This document shows positions 1-9,085 of a stretch of 54,180 nt of DNA, in pieces; position 1 is the stretch's first letter, and every line of letters starts with the position of its first letter. The stretch spans positions 135,917-190,096 of the forward strand of contig NZ_AOLI01000006.1 of assembly GCF_000336955.1 (NCBI RefSeq). Direction: 5' to 3'. The notes under the pieces are model-generated. The model was not told the origin of the DNA. It saw nothing but the letters and a program-made list of their open reading frames with translations, and did not search any database. A program made the translations under genes and the position numbers. The stretch comes from Haloferax larsenii JCM 13917 (GTDB taxonomy: Archaea > Halobacteriota > Halobacteria > Halobacteriales > Haloferacaceae).

Positions 1-16
1 GACGCTCTTCCGATCT
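1..16. other. Illumina adapter remnant at contig end
   Basis: The bases GACGCTCTTCCGATCT are identical to the 3' end of the standard Illumina TruSeq universal adapter. Read on the minus strand they are the usual read-through adapter start. They are therefore technical and not genomic, and they mark the end of an untrimmed contig. The next several bases (17 to about 24) may also be technical, because the partial gene beneath them loses its family consensus there. Confidence 0.95.
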
Positions 17-91
17 ACACTGTAGGTTCGAGATGGCGAGCGTGGCGCTCGGTTCGACCCGGTCTACCCGGGCGCTGAAGTCGAAGTTCAT
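17..91 (-). CDS. Pyridoxal-phosphate aminotransferase (aspartate aminotransferase-like), 5' fragment only
   Basis: The ATG at 91 (minus strand) opens a frame that runs to the contig edge. It begins MNFDFSARVDRVEPSATL and continues AISNL, which is the N-terminus typical of archaeal class I aspartate-type aminotransferases (PLP enzymes, cytosolic). The start overlaps the ribH stop as ATGA (88-91), so the two genes are co-transcribed, with ribH first. Only about 23 codons are genomic. The last codons before the adapter read Leu-Gln-Cys with a rare CTA leucine codon, unlike the family, which suggests non-genomic bases there. All catalytic residues lie beyond the contig end. The family call rests on a short but distinctive N-terminus. 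Confidence 0.7.
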
Positions 92-492
92 GCCAACGCC
101 TCCACCAACTCAGTCGCTGCGTAAACCGCTTCCGCACCTTTGCTGATGCGTTCGCGTGCTTCGGCACCGCTCATTCCGGGGCCGGAGACGCCGAACGTGA
201 CGGGTTTGTCGCGGTCGAGCGAGACCTCCGTCAGCGACGTGGCCGTCGCGTCGGCGATGACCCGGTCGTGGTCGGTGTCGCCGGTGACGATTGCGCCGAC
301 GACCGCGACTGCGTCGATGTCGTCGCGGCGGGCCAGTCGGTCGGCCGCGAGGGGCGAGTCGTACGCGCCGGGGACGTGGACCGTTTCGGCCACCTCCGCG
401 TCACGCTCTGCGGCCGCTTCGTGGGCCGCCTCCTCCATTTGCTCGGTGACCGACGAGTTGAATCGGGCCACCACGAGTCCGAGAGAGACCAT
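88..492 (-). CDS. ribH: 6,7-dimethyl-8-ribityllumazine synthase (RibH)
   Basis: This 134-residue protein has the usual length for archaeal lumazine synthase. The enzyme condenses 5-amino-6-ribitylamino-uracil with 3,4-dihydroxy-2-butanone 4-phosphate in the penultimate step of riboflavin synthesis, in a cytosolic capsid-like oligomer. Visible family features are the substrate-binding ARFN (residues 9-12), VPGAYD (40-45), and GAIVTGDTDHD (66-76) with the catalytic-site His75. The ATG at 492 lies about 25 bases from a TATA-like TTTTAG (514-519), consistent with a leaderless transcript. An aminotransferase start overlaps its stop by 4 bases. A second flavin gene, ribL, lies 39 kb away at 39335. 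Confidence 0.96.
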   Translation of the reverse strand: MVSLGLVVARFNSSVTEQMEEAAHEAAAERDAEVAETVHVPGAYDSPLAADRLARRDDIDAVAVVGAIVTGDTDHDRVIADATATSLTEVSLDRDKPVTFGVSGPGMSGAEARERISKGAEAVYAATELVEALA

Positions 493-513
493 GCGCGACC
501 CTTCCCGTGGCCG

Positions 514-519
514 CTAAAA
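514..519 (-). promoter_or_regulatory. TATA box of ribH
   Basis: On the minus strand TTTTAG is centred about 25 bases before the ribH ATG, which is the normal haloarchaeal core-promoter spacing for a leaderless mRNA. Confidence 0.5.
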
Positions 520-680
520 GAACTACCGACACCAACTGATTTGGCCGCGACACCAGAAGGAACCGAACGTCCAAGTCGGTCACACTGAACCCTCAGGCCA
601 GTCACACTGTCTGTCTCGACAGAACGTGTCGCCCAGTCGTAAACACAAAAGTTGTATTAGTCGGGGCGGGAGGAAGCCAC

Positions 681-2429
681 ATGAGTACAGACAGTGGGCC
701 CGGGATGGTCACTCGGACCCGTGCCCTTCTCGCGGTCTTCGGCATCGTCGCCGTGGCCCTCCTCGTCCGTCTCGTCGACCTCGGCGGGCGAATCTTCCAC
801 TGGGACGAAGGCCGCGTCGGCTACTGGATTCTCCGGTATCACGAAACCGGCTCGTTCTCGTATCGACCCATCATCCACGGACCGTTCCTCCCTATCGTCA
901 ACGACTACGTCTTCGCAGTGCTACCCGCGACGGACTTCACCGCCCGCTTGCCGGTGGCGCTCGTCGGCGGCCTGCTCCCGCTTTCGGTGTGGCTCTTCCG
1001 AAAGCACCTCCGACGAGACGAACTCGTTGCGCTCGCGCTCTTCTTCGCGTTCAATCCGCTTTTGGTCTACTACTCGCGGTTCATGCGCAACGACGTCCTC
1101 GTCGCGACGTTCTCCTTCGTCGCCCTCGGGTTCGTCGTTCGGGCGTACGACACTGGTCGCCTCGCCTATCTCATCCCCGCAGGTATCTCGTTCGCGACGG
1201 GCGCGGCGACGAAAGAGAACTACCTCGTCTACCTCCTGTGTTTCCTCGGTGCCGGGGCACTCGTCTTCGACCATCGCCTGCTTGCGCGAACCTCGGCCGG
1301 TGAGTCTGCCCGCGACATCCTCTTCACCGAACTCCCCGCGTCTCTCAAAGACCGACTCCGACGACGCGGTGCGGGGAGTCTCTCGGCGGGCACGTTCCGT
1401 GCTGGCGTCGGTATCCTCGGCGGCATCGCAGCGTTCTTCGCCGTGTTCGTGTTCTTCTACGCGCCTCGCCCCGACCTGTGGAACGCCTTCGGGAACCCCG
1501 CCGCACTCCCCGGCGTCGTCGAAGCCGGGTCTCTCGGTGCATTCGAGAGCATGGGCGGAAGCTGGCTCGACGGCAGCCACCAGTCCCACGAGTACCTCCC
1601 GTACCTGAAGGACTTCCTCGAAACGTTCGTCTACGGCGCGCCGGTGCTCATCGTCTTCGCACTCCTCGGCATTGTCGTGGACCGCTACGGTGTCGTCGCC
1701 GGGCGACTCCGGTGGCTCGTCGTCTTCGCGACCTACTGGGGCGGCGTGAGCATCTTTGGCTACCCGCTCGCGACCGACATCCAAGCGCCGTGGGTCGTCG
1801 TCCACGCCGTCGTTCCGCTTGCCATTCCGGCAGCCGTTGGCCTCGCATTTATCTTCCGTGCCGCCACGAAAGCGGTCGACACACAGGACACTGTCGGCGT
1901 CGGACTCGCTGCACTCGTCTTGCTCGCGTCGGTCGGCGGCGTCGCCGCGGCCAACTACGACTACTGGAACGCCTCGACCGACGAAGACAAGGTCGTGCTC
2001 CAGTGGGCCCAACCCGAGAATGACCTGAAACCCACGCTCGACGATATCGCGGCCGTCTCGGCCAACAACGGCGGCACGGACGTGCTCTTGTACGGGACGC
2101 ACCCCCCGAACAACGCCGACGAGACGCACTTCTACGTCACAGACGAGTCGAACCCGCTCGGTGGACCGTCGTGGCACAGTCGCCTCCCACTCCCGTGGTA
2201 CTTCGAAGGTGCCGACGTCGAACGCACCAGTAGCGCACCCGAGACGTCCGCGAGCGAGATTGCACAGAACCCGCCGCCGGTCGTCGTCGCCTACGAGTGG
2301 GACCGCGCGGAACTCGAATCCGAACTCGACGGCTACGAAGTCCGCCAGCACGCGTTCAAGCTCTGGAGCGAGGACGTCGTCGTCTTTATCGACCGCGACG
2401 CGCTCGCTGCGGCGAACGCGAACGCCTGA
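681..2429 (+). CDS. Agl23-like multispanning membrane protein (TIGR03663 type, PMT/ArnT glycosyltransferase fold)
   Basis: This 582-residue integral membrane protein has about ten hydrophobic helices in residues 10-410 and a soluble C-terminal part. After TM1 comes FHWDEGR (residues 38-44), which resembles the acidic loop motif of PMT/ArnT-type GT-C glycosyltransferases. The family is annotated in haloarchaea as flippase activity-associated protein Agl23 (TIGR03663), a name tied to S-layer N-glycan assembly. The precise reaction is not established. The start at 681 has a GGAGGA sequence just upstream and TTGTAT at 652-657, so either a very short leader or a leaderless start fits. An alternative ATG is at codon 9. 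It is transcribed divergently from ribH and no other glycosylation gene lies nearby. Confidence 0.72.
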   Translation: MSTDSGPGMVTRTRALLAVFGIVAVALLVRLVDLGGRIFHWDEGRVGYWILRYHETGSFSYRPIIHGPFLPIVNDYVFAVLPATDFTARLPVALVGGLLPLSVWLFRKHLRRDELVALALFFAFNPLLVYYSRFMRNDVLVATFSFVALGFVVRAYDTGRLAYLIPAGISFATGAATKENYLVYLLCFLGAGALVFDHRLLARTSAGESARDILFTELPASLKDRLRRRGAGSLSAGTFRAGVGILGGIAAFFAVFVFFYAPRPDLWNAFGNPAALPGVVEAGSLGAFESMGGSWLDGSHQSHEYLPYLKDFLETFVYGAPVLIVFALLGIVVDRYGVVAGRLRWLVVFATYWGGVSIFGYPLATDIQAPWVVVHAVVPLAIPAAVGLAFIFRAATKAVDTQDTVGVGLAALVLLASVGGVAAANYDYWNASTDEDKVVLQWAQPENDLKPTLDDIAAVSANNGGTDVLLYGTHPPNNADETHFYVTDESNPLGGPSWHSRLPLPWYFEGADVERTSSAPETSASEIAQNPPPVVVAYEWDRAELESELDGYEVRQHAFKLWSEDVVVFIDRDALAAANANA

Positions 2430-2604
2430 CTGGCCGAGCTTCCGCCGGGTCTCAGCACCTGACGGTTCCCTGCTCCCGACGAACCACGACCACTCCCTGA
2501 CTGAACTTTTCGGTAGGTTGGAAGCCGCCTCCGAGCGACAGCTGGTTCGAAAACTCCACTCCTTAGGCACGAACATGCACATTCTGCCGCACAGTGTGGC
2601 AACA

Positions 2605-2610
2605 TTTATG
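2605..2610 (+). promoter_or_regulatory. TATA box of purKE; decides the purK start
   Basis: TTTATG is centred 27 bases before the GTG at 2635. This favours a leaderless GTG start and makes the in-frame ATG at 2608 part of the promoter, not a start codon. Confidence 0.6.
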
Positions 2611-2634
2611 CACCAATATACTGAATCCGCGACT

Positions 2635-3777
2635 GTGACCGTCTCCGTACCCGGACCCACACTCGGCGTCGTCGGCGGCGGCCAACTCGGGCGTATGCTC
2701 GCCGAGGCCGCTTCGCCGCTCGGCGTCGACGTCGTGGTTCTCGACCCGACGCCGAACTGTCCCGCATCGACTGTCGCCGACCAAATCGTCGGGGCGTTCG
2801 ACGACCCCGACGCGATGGCGGAACTCGCTGCGCGAGCCGACGTACTGACGTTCGAAATCGAGCTCGCGGACCCCGACCTGCTCGACGAACTCGCCGCCGA
2901 GGAGGGAATCGATGTCCACCCGTCTCCCGACGCACTCCGGACTATCGAGGACAAACTGATTCAGAAAGACACCTTCGGCGAGGCGGGGATTCCGATTCCG
3001 CCGTTCCACCGCGTCGACGACGCAGCGGACCTTCGCGCCGCACTCGACGAGTTCGGTTCGGTGATGCTGAAGGCGCGAACCGGCGGCTACGACGGCCGCG
3101 GCAACGTCCCCGTCACCGACCCCGACGACGCGGAGGCCGCAATCGAGGAAGTCGGCGGTCCGGCGATGGCAGAAGCCTTCGTCGATTTCGAACGCGAACT
3201 CTCGGTCATCGGCGTCCGCGGCGACGACGAGATTCGGACCTTCCCCGTCGGCGAGAACGTCCACGAAGCGGAGATTCTTCGGGAGACTATCGTCCCCGCG
3301 CGGACGACCGACGACGTCCGCGACGAGGCCGACCGCGTCGCGCGCGAAGTACTCTCGCATCTCCCCGGTCGCGGCGTCTTCGGCATCGAACTGTTCGAGA
3401 CGAGCGAAGGCGAGGTGTTGGTGAACGAAGTCGCCCCGCGCCCGCACAACTCCGGCCACTGGACCATCGAGGGGGCGCTCTCGTCGCAGTTCGAACAGCA
3501 CGTCCGCGCCGTCCTCGGGTGGCCGCTGGGCGCGACCGACCGCCGCGCTCCGACCGTGATGGCGAACGTTCTCGGAACCGTAGACGAACCCCGTGTCGCC
3601 CGCCTCGGCGGTCTCGACGACTTGCTTTCCGAATCCGGCGTCTCGCTGCACTGGTACGGCAAAGAACAGGTTCGCCCGCTGCGGAAGATGGGCCACCTCA
3701 CGGCCGTCGGCGAAACCGACCTCGAAGTGCTTCTCTCTCGCGCGCGAGAACTCCGCGACGGACTGCACTTCGAGTAA
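2635..3777 (+). CDS. purK: N5-carboxyaminoimidazole ribonucleotide synthase (PurK)
   Basis: ATP-grasp enzyme of purine synthesis that converts AIR, bicarbonate and ATP to N5-CAIR, the substrate of PurE encoded next. With the GTG start it has 380 residues. The N-terminal nucleotide-binding signature LGVVGGGQLGRML follows at once, then the lid region with MLKARTGGYDGRGN and the C-terminal metal/ATP site VNEVAPRPHNSGH. The open frame extends upstream to 2161, but that part antiparallels or overlaps agl23 and lacks family sequence. The ATG at 2608 falls inside the TATA box, so GTG 2635 is preferred. purE follows after 45 bases. Confidence 0.95.
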   Translation: MTVSVPGPTLGVVGGGQLGRMLAEAASPLGVDVVVLDPTPNCPASTVADQIVGAFDDPDAMAELAARADVLTFEIELADPDLLDELAAEEGIDVHPSPDALRTIEDKLIQKDTFGEAGIPIPPFHRVDDAADLRAALDEFGSVMLKARTGGYDGRGNVPVTDPDDAEAAIEEVGGPAMAEAFVDFERELSVIGVRGDDEIRTFPVGENVHEAEILRETIVPARTTDDVRDEADRVAREVLSHLPGRGVFGIELFETSEGEVLVNEVAPRPHNSGHWTIEGALSSQFEQHVRAVLGWPLGATDRRAPTVMANVLGTVDEPRVARLGGLDDLLSESGVSLHWYGKEQVRPLRKMGHLTAVGETDLEVLLSRARELRDGLHFE

Positions 3778-3822
3778 CGAGCCGAAGACGACTCGCACAC
3801 CACACGCTACCATCCTCGTTCC

Positions 3823-4434
3823 ATGACGACAGAACACGACCTCATCGACGAACTGCACGAACAGGCCGCCGCAGACACCGACCCCGAGACGACGCCCGAC
3901 GTGGGTATCATCATGGGTTCGGACTCGGACCTCGACGTGATGTCCGGTGCCCACGAGGCGCTCGACACGCTCGGGTTCGGTGAACAGACGGACTACCACG
4001 ACGCACCGGACGAGCGCTTCACCTACGAGACGTACGTCGTCTCCGCACACCGGACGCCCGACCTGATGTACGCCTACGGCGAGACGGCTGCCGACCGCGG
4101 TATCGAGGTCATCATCGCCGGCGCGGGCGGGAAGTCTGCAGACCTGCCGAACATGACTGCCTCCATCGCCTATCCGCTGCCCGTCGTCGGGGTGCCGGTC
4201 CAGGAGAAGTCGGTAGACTCCGTCATCGGAATGCCGACGGGTGCGCCCATCGTCGCCGTCGACGCGGGCAAGTCGTTCAACGCGGCGCTCTCGGCGGTCC
4301 AGATGCTCGCGCGCGGCCACGCCGAACTCGAAGACCGACTCGTCGAGTACCACGAGGAACTCGTCGCGGACGTCGCGGACACGTCGGCCCGACTTCACGA
4401 CCTCGGCGTCTCGGGCTTCCGCGACTCGGTGTAG
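3823..4434 (+). CDS. purE: N5-carboxyaminoimidazole ribonucleotide mutase (PurE)
   Basis: Class I PurE of 203 residues, which converts N5-CAIR to CAIR in the cytosol. Signatures are GIIMGSDSDLDVM (residues 28-40), SAHRTP with His76, and the IAGAGGKSADLPNM substrate loop. The protein carries an acidic N-terminal extension of about 26 residues and an insertion before SAHRTP (around 52-68) compared with bacterial PurE of about 165 residues. It forms a two-gene operon with purK. Confidence 0.95.
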   Translation: MTTEHDLIDELHEQAAADTDPETTPDVGIIMGSDSDLDVMSGAHEALDTLGFGEQTDYHDAPDERFTYETYVVSAHRTPDLMYAYGETAADRGIEVIIAGAGGKSADLPNMTASIAYPLPVVGVPVQEKSVDSVIGMPTGAPIVAVDAGKSFNAALSAVQMLARGHAELEDRLVEYHEELVADVADTSARLHDLGVSGFRDSV

Positions 4435-4641
4435 TCCGGGTTCAGTCGCATTGCGCTGTTTTTCGCCGAATGTGTGTGGCTGCGTCGCAATCGTATATGC
4501 GCGCTCCCGCATTTGAAAGGGGCTTTTTCCGGGGCGTCGGCCGGTCGTTCGGTCCAAACCGTCACCGGCGCACCGTTGCGGGCTTCTCTGGCGTATTTTC
4601 CAAATAGAAGGCTTCTCGCGCCCGAAACACACAAATCAATG

Positions 4642-4647
4642 TTTATA
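4642..4647 (+). promoter_or_regulatory. Promoter of the nuo (complex I) operon
   Basis: TTTATA lies in an A/T-rich stretch that stands out in the 254-base gap after purE. It predicts transcription from about 4671, a short leader, and use of the GGAG at 4677-4680 located 8 bases before the nuoA ATG. It is the best candidate promoter for the eleven-gene cluster. Confidence 0.6.
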
Positions 4648-4688
4648 GGGGAGCGCTTCTAACCGCCGCACGTCAGGGAGACTACGGC

Positions 4689-5105
4689 ATGAGTGAATGG
4701 ATTGCAATCGGTGCGATGGGCGTCGTCGCCGTCGGCCTACCATTGGTAATGATGGCAATGTCGGCGATGCTGCGTCCGAGCGTACCGGAACAAGGAAAGA
4801 GTGCCACCTACGAGAGTGGTGAGGTGCCGACCGGCACGGCACGCGTCCAGTTTAACATTCAGTACTACATGGTCGCGTTGCTGTTCGTCGTGTTCGACAT
4901 CGAGACTGTCCTCATTTTCCCGTGGACAGTCATTTACCGCTCTGCCCTCGAACAGGGCGCGTCCCTGGCGACGATTCTGACGCCGATGCTCGTTTTCATC
5001 GGTGTGCTCGTCGTCGGGCTCGTGTGGGCGTGGCGCAACGGGGCTGTCAAGTGGGTCAAAAGCCCGCAGGCCAGTCGCCGTAAGACAGAGAGGAAAGACG
5101 CATGA
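4689..5105 (+). CDS. nuoA: Complex I subunit A (NuoA)
   Basis: This 138-residue membrane protein has three hydrophobic helices (about 5-25, 62-85 and 98-122). Family marks are SGEVPTGTARVQFNIQYY in the quinone-site loop and VVFDIETVLIFPW in TM2. NuoA contributes to the quinone-binding junction between the hydrophilic and membrane arms. GGAG precedes the ATG. The stop overlaps nuoB as ATGA. It is the first gene of the operon. Confidence 0.95.
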   Translation: MSEWIAIGAMGVVAVGLPLVMMAMSAMLRPSVPEQGKSATYESGEVPTGTARVQFNIQYYMVALLFVVFDIETVLIFPWTVIYRSALEQGASLATILTPMLVFIGVLVVGLVWAWRNGAVKWVKSPQASRRKTERKDA

Positions 5106-5803
5106 GTAGCGAACAGAAACCCTTCGTCACAGACGATTCACAGGTACTGACCGAGACCCGCGACGCGCGTATGGCTGGCGCGGACGACCGGTTCAACTCG
5201 AAGCTTCGGGAGGCGTTCGGCTCGTCGCCGTTCATTCTCACGAAGTTTGACAAGTTCATGAACTGGGTTCGCGGGTCTTCGATGTTCATGCTGCAGTTCG
5301 GTATCGCGTGCTGCAGTATCGAGATGATGCACACGTACGCCATCAAGCACGACCTGGACCGCTTCGCGGCAGGTGTGCCCCGTGCGTCACCGAGACAGGC
5401 GGACGTCATCATCGTTCCGGGGACGATTGTCTCGAAGTTCGCCCCCCGTATGAAGCGGGTCTACGACCAGATGCCGGAGCCGAAGTTCGTCGTCGGCATG
5501 GGGTCGTGTACGATTTCCGGTGGCCCGTTCCAGGAGGGGTACAACGTCATCAAGGGTGCAGAAGAGGTCATCCCGGTGGACATCCACATCCCCGGGTGCC
5601 CGCCGCGCCCCGAGGCGCTCATCTACGGCATCGCAAAGCTCCAAGAGCGTATTGCGAACGGCGAGTCCAGTCCCGTCACGGTCAAACCGTACGAACTGGA
5701 GCAGTTCGGCGACCTCCCGCGCGACGAGATCGTCGACAAACTCGCCGAACAGATCGACGAGGACGACCTCGTCATGCGATACAACTGGGCTGATTCACCA
5801 TGA
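5102..5803 (+). CDS. nuoB: Complex I subunit B (NuoB), N2 iron-sulfur cluster
   Basis: This 233-residue peripheral subunit carries the N2 [4Fe-4S] cluster that reduces quinone. The four ligand-type cysteines are seen in [17 protein letters not shown] and PGCPPRPEA. The N-terminal extension of about 50 residues is charged. The start overlaps the nuoA stop by 4 bases and the stop overlaps nuoCD by 4 bases, which indicates translational coupling. Confidence 0.96.
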   Translation: MSSEQKPFVTDDSQVLTETRDARMAGADDRFNSKLREAFGSSPFILTKFDKFMNWVRGSSMFMLQFGIACCSIEMMHTYAIKHDLDRFAAGVPRASPRQADVIIVPGTIVSKFAPRMKRVYDQMPEPKFVVGMGSCTISGGPFQEGYNVIKGAEEVIPVDIHIPGCPPRPEALIYGIAKLQERIANGESSPVTVKPYELEQFGDLPRDEIVDKLAEQIDEDDLVMRYNWADSP

Positions 5804-7467
5804 GCCTGGAAGAACAACAACCAGACGCCGAAATCGAGGCCGGTAAGACCCGTGGAGACGAACTGGCGGAACTCCTCGGAGACCTCGTCATCGGTCGCGA
5901 AGAGCACCTCAACGCACCCGGTCTCGTCATCCGACCTGACCAGGTGCAGGACGCGCTCTTCAAACTCCGCGACGAGGCTGGCTTCGACCACCTCTCGTGT
6001 GTCACCGCCGAGGAGTACGAGGACCGCTACGAGTCCATCTACCACCTCACGAAGTACGACGACCGGACCGACGAAGTCAGCGTCGTCGTGCCCACGTCGA
6101 AAGACGACCCGGTCAGCCAGACCGCCGAACCGGTCTTCCGGACGGCAGACTGGCACGAGCGTGAGGCGTACGACCTCGTCGGCATCAAGTACGAGGGTCA
6201 CCCGGACCTCCGTCGCATCCTGCTTCCCGAAACGTGGCAGGGACACCCGCTGGGGCTGGACTACGACCAAGACCGGCCACAGATTGCGACGCTTCGCGAA
6301 CACGCGAACCCGCTCGAACAGGACCACTCCGGTGAGGAGGGTAACACGATGTACATCAACATCGGCCCCCACCACCCGGCGACCCACGGCGTGCTGCACG
6401 TCGAGACCGTCGTCGACGGGGAACAGGTCGTCGACCTCGAACCCGACATCGGCTACCTCCACCGCTGTGAGGAGCAGATGTGTCAGCAGGGGACCTACCG
6501 GCACCAGATTATGCCGTACCCCGACCGCTGGGACTACATCTCGGCCGGTCTCCTGAACGAGTGGGCCTACGCCCGCACCGCAGAGGACCTCGCGGACATC
6601 GAGGTGCCGGAGTACGCACAGATTATCCGCACCATGAGCGCCGAACTGTGCCGCATCGCGTCGCACATGATTGCGCTCGGCACGTTCGCGCTCGACGTTT
6701 ACGGCGACTTCACCGCCATCTTCATGTACGCCATGCGGGACCGCGAAATCGTCCAGAACATTCTGGAGGACCTCACCGGTCAGCGCATGATGTTCAACTA
6801 CTTCCGGCTCGGTGGCGTCGTCTGGGACCTCCCCGAACCGCGCGAGGAGTTCTTCGAGAAGATTCGTGACTTCCTCGACGACCTGCCGACGGCGCTCGAG
6901 GAGTACCACGACATGATTACCTCGAACGAGATTCTCCAGGCCCGTACCGTCGGGACTGGTGTGCTCCCGCCGGAGGTTGCAAAGAGCTACGGCGCGACCG
7001 GACCGGTCGCTCGTGGCTCCGGCATCGACTACGACCTTCGCCGCGACGACTCCTACGGGTACTACGACGAACTCGACTGGGACGTCGTCGTCGAAGACGG
7101 GTGCGACAACTTCTCGCGTCTGCTCGTGCGTATGCGCGAAGTCGAGGAGTCGGCCAAGATTATCCAGCAGTGTGTCGACCTGCTCGAAGACTGGCCCGAA
7201 GACGAACGGAACATCCAGGCGAACGTGCCGCGCACGCTCAAGCCCGAGGAAGACACCGAAATCTACCGCGCCGTCGAAGGTGCGAAGGGTGAACTCGGTA
7301 TCTACATCCGGGCTGACGGCACCGACAAGCCGGGACGCTTCAAGATTCGGAGTCCGTGCTTCTCGAACCTGCAGACGCTCCCCGAGATGTCCGAAGGCGA
7401 GTACATCCCCGACATGATTGCGTCGCTCGGGAGCCTCGACATCGTTCTCGGTGAGGTGGACCGCTAA
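5800..7467 (+). CDS. nuoCD: Fused complex I subunits C and D (NuoCD)
   Basis: This 555-residue protein joins the NuoC domain (about 1-170, with [17 protein letters not shown]) to the NuoD 49-kDa-type domain (about 185-555). The NuoD part opens with [14 protein letters not shown], the quinone-site loop, and ends with [13 protein letters not shown] and [13 protein letters not shown]. The fusion is known in several bacteria and in haloarchaea. It shares 4-base and 1-base overlaps with nuoB and nuoH. It probably forms the quinone-reducing module with NuoB and NuoI. Confidence 0.96.
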   Translation: MSLEEQQPDAEIEAGKTRGDELAELLGDLVIGREEHLNAPGLVIRPDQVQDALFKLRDEAGFDHLSCVTAEEYEDRYESIYHLTKYDDRTDEVSVVVPTSKDDPVSQTAEPVFRTADWHEREAYDLVGIKYEGHPDLRRILLPETWQGHPLGLDYDQDRPQIATLREHANPLEQDHSGEEGNTMYINIGPHHPATHGVLHVETVVDGEQVVDLEPDIGYLHRCEEQMCQQGTYRHQIMPYPDRWDYISAGLLNEWAYARTAEDLADIEVPEYAQIIRTMSAELCRIASHMIALGTFALDVYGDFTAIFMYAMRDREIVQNILEDLTGQRMMFNYFRLGGVVWDLPEPREEFFEKIRDFLDDLPTALEEYHDMITSNEILQARTVGTGVLPPEVAKSYGATGPVARGSGIDYDLRRDDSYGYYDELDWDVVVEDGCDNFSRLLVRMREVEESAKIIQQCVDLLEDWPEDERNIQANVPRTLKPEEDTEIYRAVEGAKGELGIYIRADGTDKPGRFKIRSPCFSNLQTLPEMSEGEYIPDMIASLGSLDIVLGEVDR

Positions 7468-8522
7468 TGAGTGCGACACTGCAGACGACGCTTCCGGACA
7501 CCATCAGCGGCCTCTTGGGTCTCGAAGGAATCCTCGGTGACGTCGTCGGTGGCCTCGTTGGCGCGTTCATCATCGCCAACATCATGCTCATCACGACGGC
7601 TATCGCCGGCCCGTGGGCAAAGCGGAAAATCACCGCCGCGTTCGGTGACCGCATCGCAGTCAACCGCATCGGGCCGTTCGGGCTGCTCGTCATCATCCCG
7701 GACGCCGTTCGCCTGATGTCGAAGGAACTCATCGTCCCCGAGGGCGTCGACCGTCCCGCATGGGACCTCGCCCCGATGGTGATTCCCTTCTCTGCGCTGC
7801 TTGGCTTCGCCGTCATCCCGATGGGAAGCGGCATCCAACTCGCCGACCCCGAAACCGGCCTCGCGTTCGCGTTCGCGGCGGCATCGATTGCGTCGCTCGG
7901 CCTCGTGATGTCCGGCTACGCGTCGAACAACAAGTTCTCGCTCATCGGTGCGCTGCGCGCCGTGGCGGCCAACATCGCCTACGAGATTCCGCTCGTCATC
8001 ACCGCGGCGTCGGTGGTCATCTTCACCGGGTCGCTGCGCATGAGCGAAATCGTCGCCGTGCAGGCAGAGCCGCTTTTGACCATCGCCGGCGTCTCGATTC
8101 CGACGTGGTTCGCGTTCGTGAACCCGTTCGCGTTCGTCCTGTTCATCATCGCGAACCTCGCAGAAGTCGGACGGAACCCGTTCGACATCCCCGAAGCACC
8201 GACCGAGATTGTCGCCGGGTACCAGACTGAGTACTCCTCGATTTACTTCGTGCTCATCTACCTCGGCGAGTTCATCCACATCTTCCTCGGCGGCGCTATC
8301 GCGGCGACGCTGTTCCTCGGCGGCCCCGCAGGTCCGTTCCTGCCCGGGTTCGTCTGGTTCGTCATCAAAATCTGGGCGTTCTTCCTGTTCACCCAGTGGG
8401 CACGGTCCGCAGTGCCGCGCCTTCGCGTCGACCAGTTCCTCGAAGTTGGTTGGAAGGGCATGCTCGTGCTGTCCTTCGCTAACCTGGTTCTCACGGCCAT
8501 CATCGTGGGGGTGATTGCATGA
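7467..8522 (+). CDS. nuoH: Complex I subunit H (NuoH)
   Basis: This 351-residue protein has about eight transmembrane helices and forms the membrane wall of the quinone cavity. Conserved stretches include NRIGPFGLL (residues 68-76), the acidic loop RNPFDIPEAPTEIVAGYQTEY and a C-terminal RWDQ-like motif (RVDQFLEVGWK). The ATG overlaps the nuoCD stop by one base and the stop overlaps nuoI by four. Confidence 0.96.
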   Translation: MSATLQTTLPDTISGLLGLEGILGDVVGGLVGAFIIANIMLITTAIAGPWAKRKITAAFGDRIAVNRIGPFGLLVIIPDAVRLMSKELIVPEGVDRPAWDLAPMVIPFSALLGFAVIPMGSGIQLADPETGLAFAFAAASIASLGLVMSGYASNNKFSLIGALRAVAANIAYEIPLVITAASVVIFTGSLRMSEIVAVQAEPLLTIAGVSIPTWFAFVNPFAFVLFIIANLAEVGRNPFDIPEAPTEIVAGYQTEYSSIYFVLIYLGEFIHIFLGGAIAATLFLGGPAGPFLPGFVWFVIKIWAFFLFTQWARSAVPRLRVDQFLEVGWKGMLVLSFANLVLTAIIVGVIA

Positions 8523-8980
8523 TTGGAATCCTGAAGGGCATGGCAGTGACGCTGAAGCACGCGCTCGACGGGCAGACGTTCACGGTCGAATACCCCGAGA
8601 CCGCGCCCGAAGTGAGCCCGCGCTTCCGCGGTGTCCACAAGTTCAGCCAAGAGCGTTGTATCTGGTGTCGCCAGTGTGAGAATGTCTGTCCGAACGACAC
8701 GATTCAGATCGTTCAGGACGACAAGCGCAACGGCGAGCAGTACAACCTCCACATCGGGCAGTGTATCTACTGCCGACTGTGTGAGGAGGTCTGTCCCGTC
8801 GACGCGATTCTGCTCACGCAGAACTTCGAGTTCACGGCCGACACCAAGAACGACTTCGTCTACAACAAAGAACAGCTCAAGAACGTCCCGTGGTACAAGG
8901 ATATCGACCCGCTCAACTCCCGCAACCCCGACCGCAACGCGTGGGTCGGCGAGGGCGAGAGAGAGGTCGACTATCAGTAA
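8519..8980 (+). CDS. nuoI: Complex I subunit I (NuoI), two [4Fe-4S] clusters
   Basis: This 153-residue ferredoxin-like subunit carries clusters N6a and N6b, through CIWCRQCENVCP and CIYCRLCEEVCP. It passes electrons to N2 in NuoB. Because no NuoE, F or G is encoded here, NuoI is probably the entry point for electrons from an unidentified donor (reduced ferredoxin is one possibility). It is followed by the only large gap in the operon (105 bases). Confidence 0.96.
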   Translation: MIGILKGMAVTLKHALDGQTFTVEYPETAPEVSPRFRGVHKFSQERCIWCRQCENVCPNDTIQIVQDDKRNGEQYNLHIGQCIYCRLCEEVCPVDAILLTQNFEFTADTKNDFVYNKEQLKNVPWYKDIDPLNSRNPDRNAWVGEGEREVDYQ

Positions 8981-9085
8981 CATGACCCGGAACGAATCGT
9001 CCGAGGTTCGTCCGTTGCAACCCGCTGTGGGGTGCTGAGGACGTTCTCGAAATGTTCAAAGGGATATCTCAAGGAGACACACACA

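Noticed and set aside
2161-2634. Upstream extension of the purK frame to 2161
   Set aside because: It overlaps the agl23 coding region, and the family N-terminus begins only after 2635, where a TATA box is correctly placed.
921-2954. Minus-strand open frame of 677 codons opposite the Agl23 and purK genes
   Set aside because: It is antisense to two genes with clear family sequence and has no recognisable domain. Long antisense frames are expected where third positions are nearly all G or C.
2563-4632. Minus-strand frame of 689 codons across purK and purE
   Set aside because: It runs opposite two well-supported purine genes, and its translation is Arg/Val/Asp-biased with no motif.
9032-9085. 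Upstream extension of nuoJ1
   Set aside because: An AAGGAG element and the conserved N-terminus support ATG 9086.
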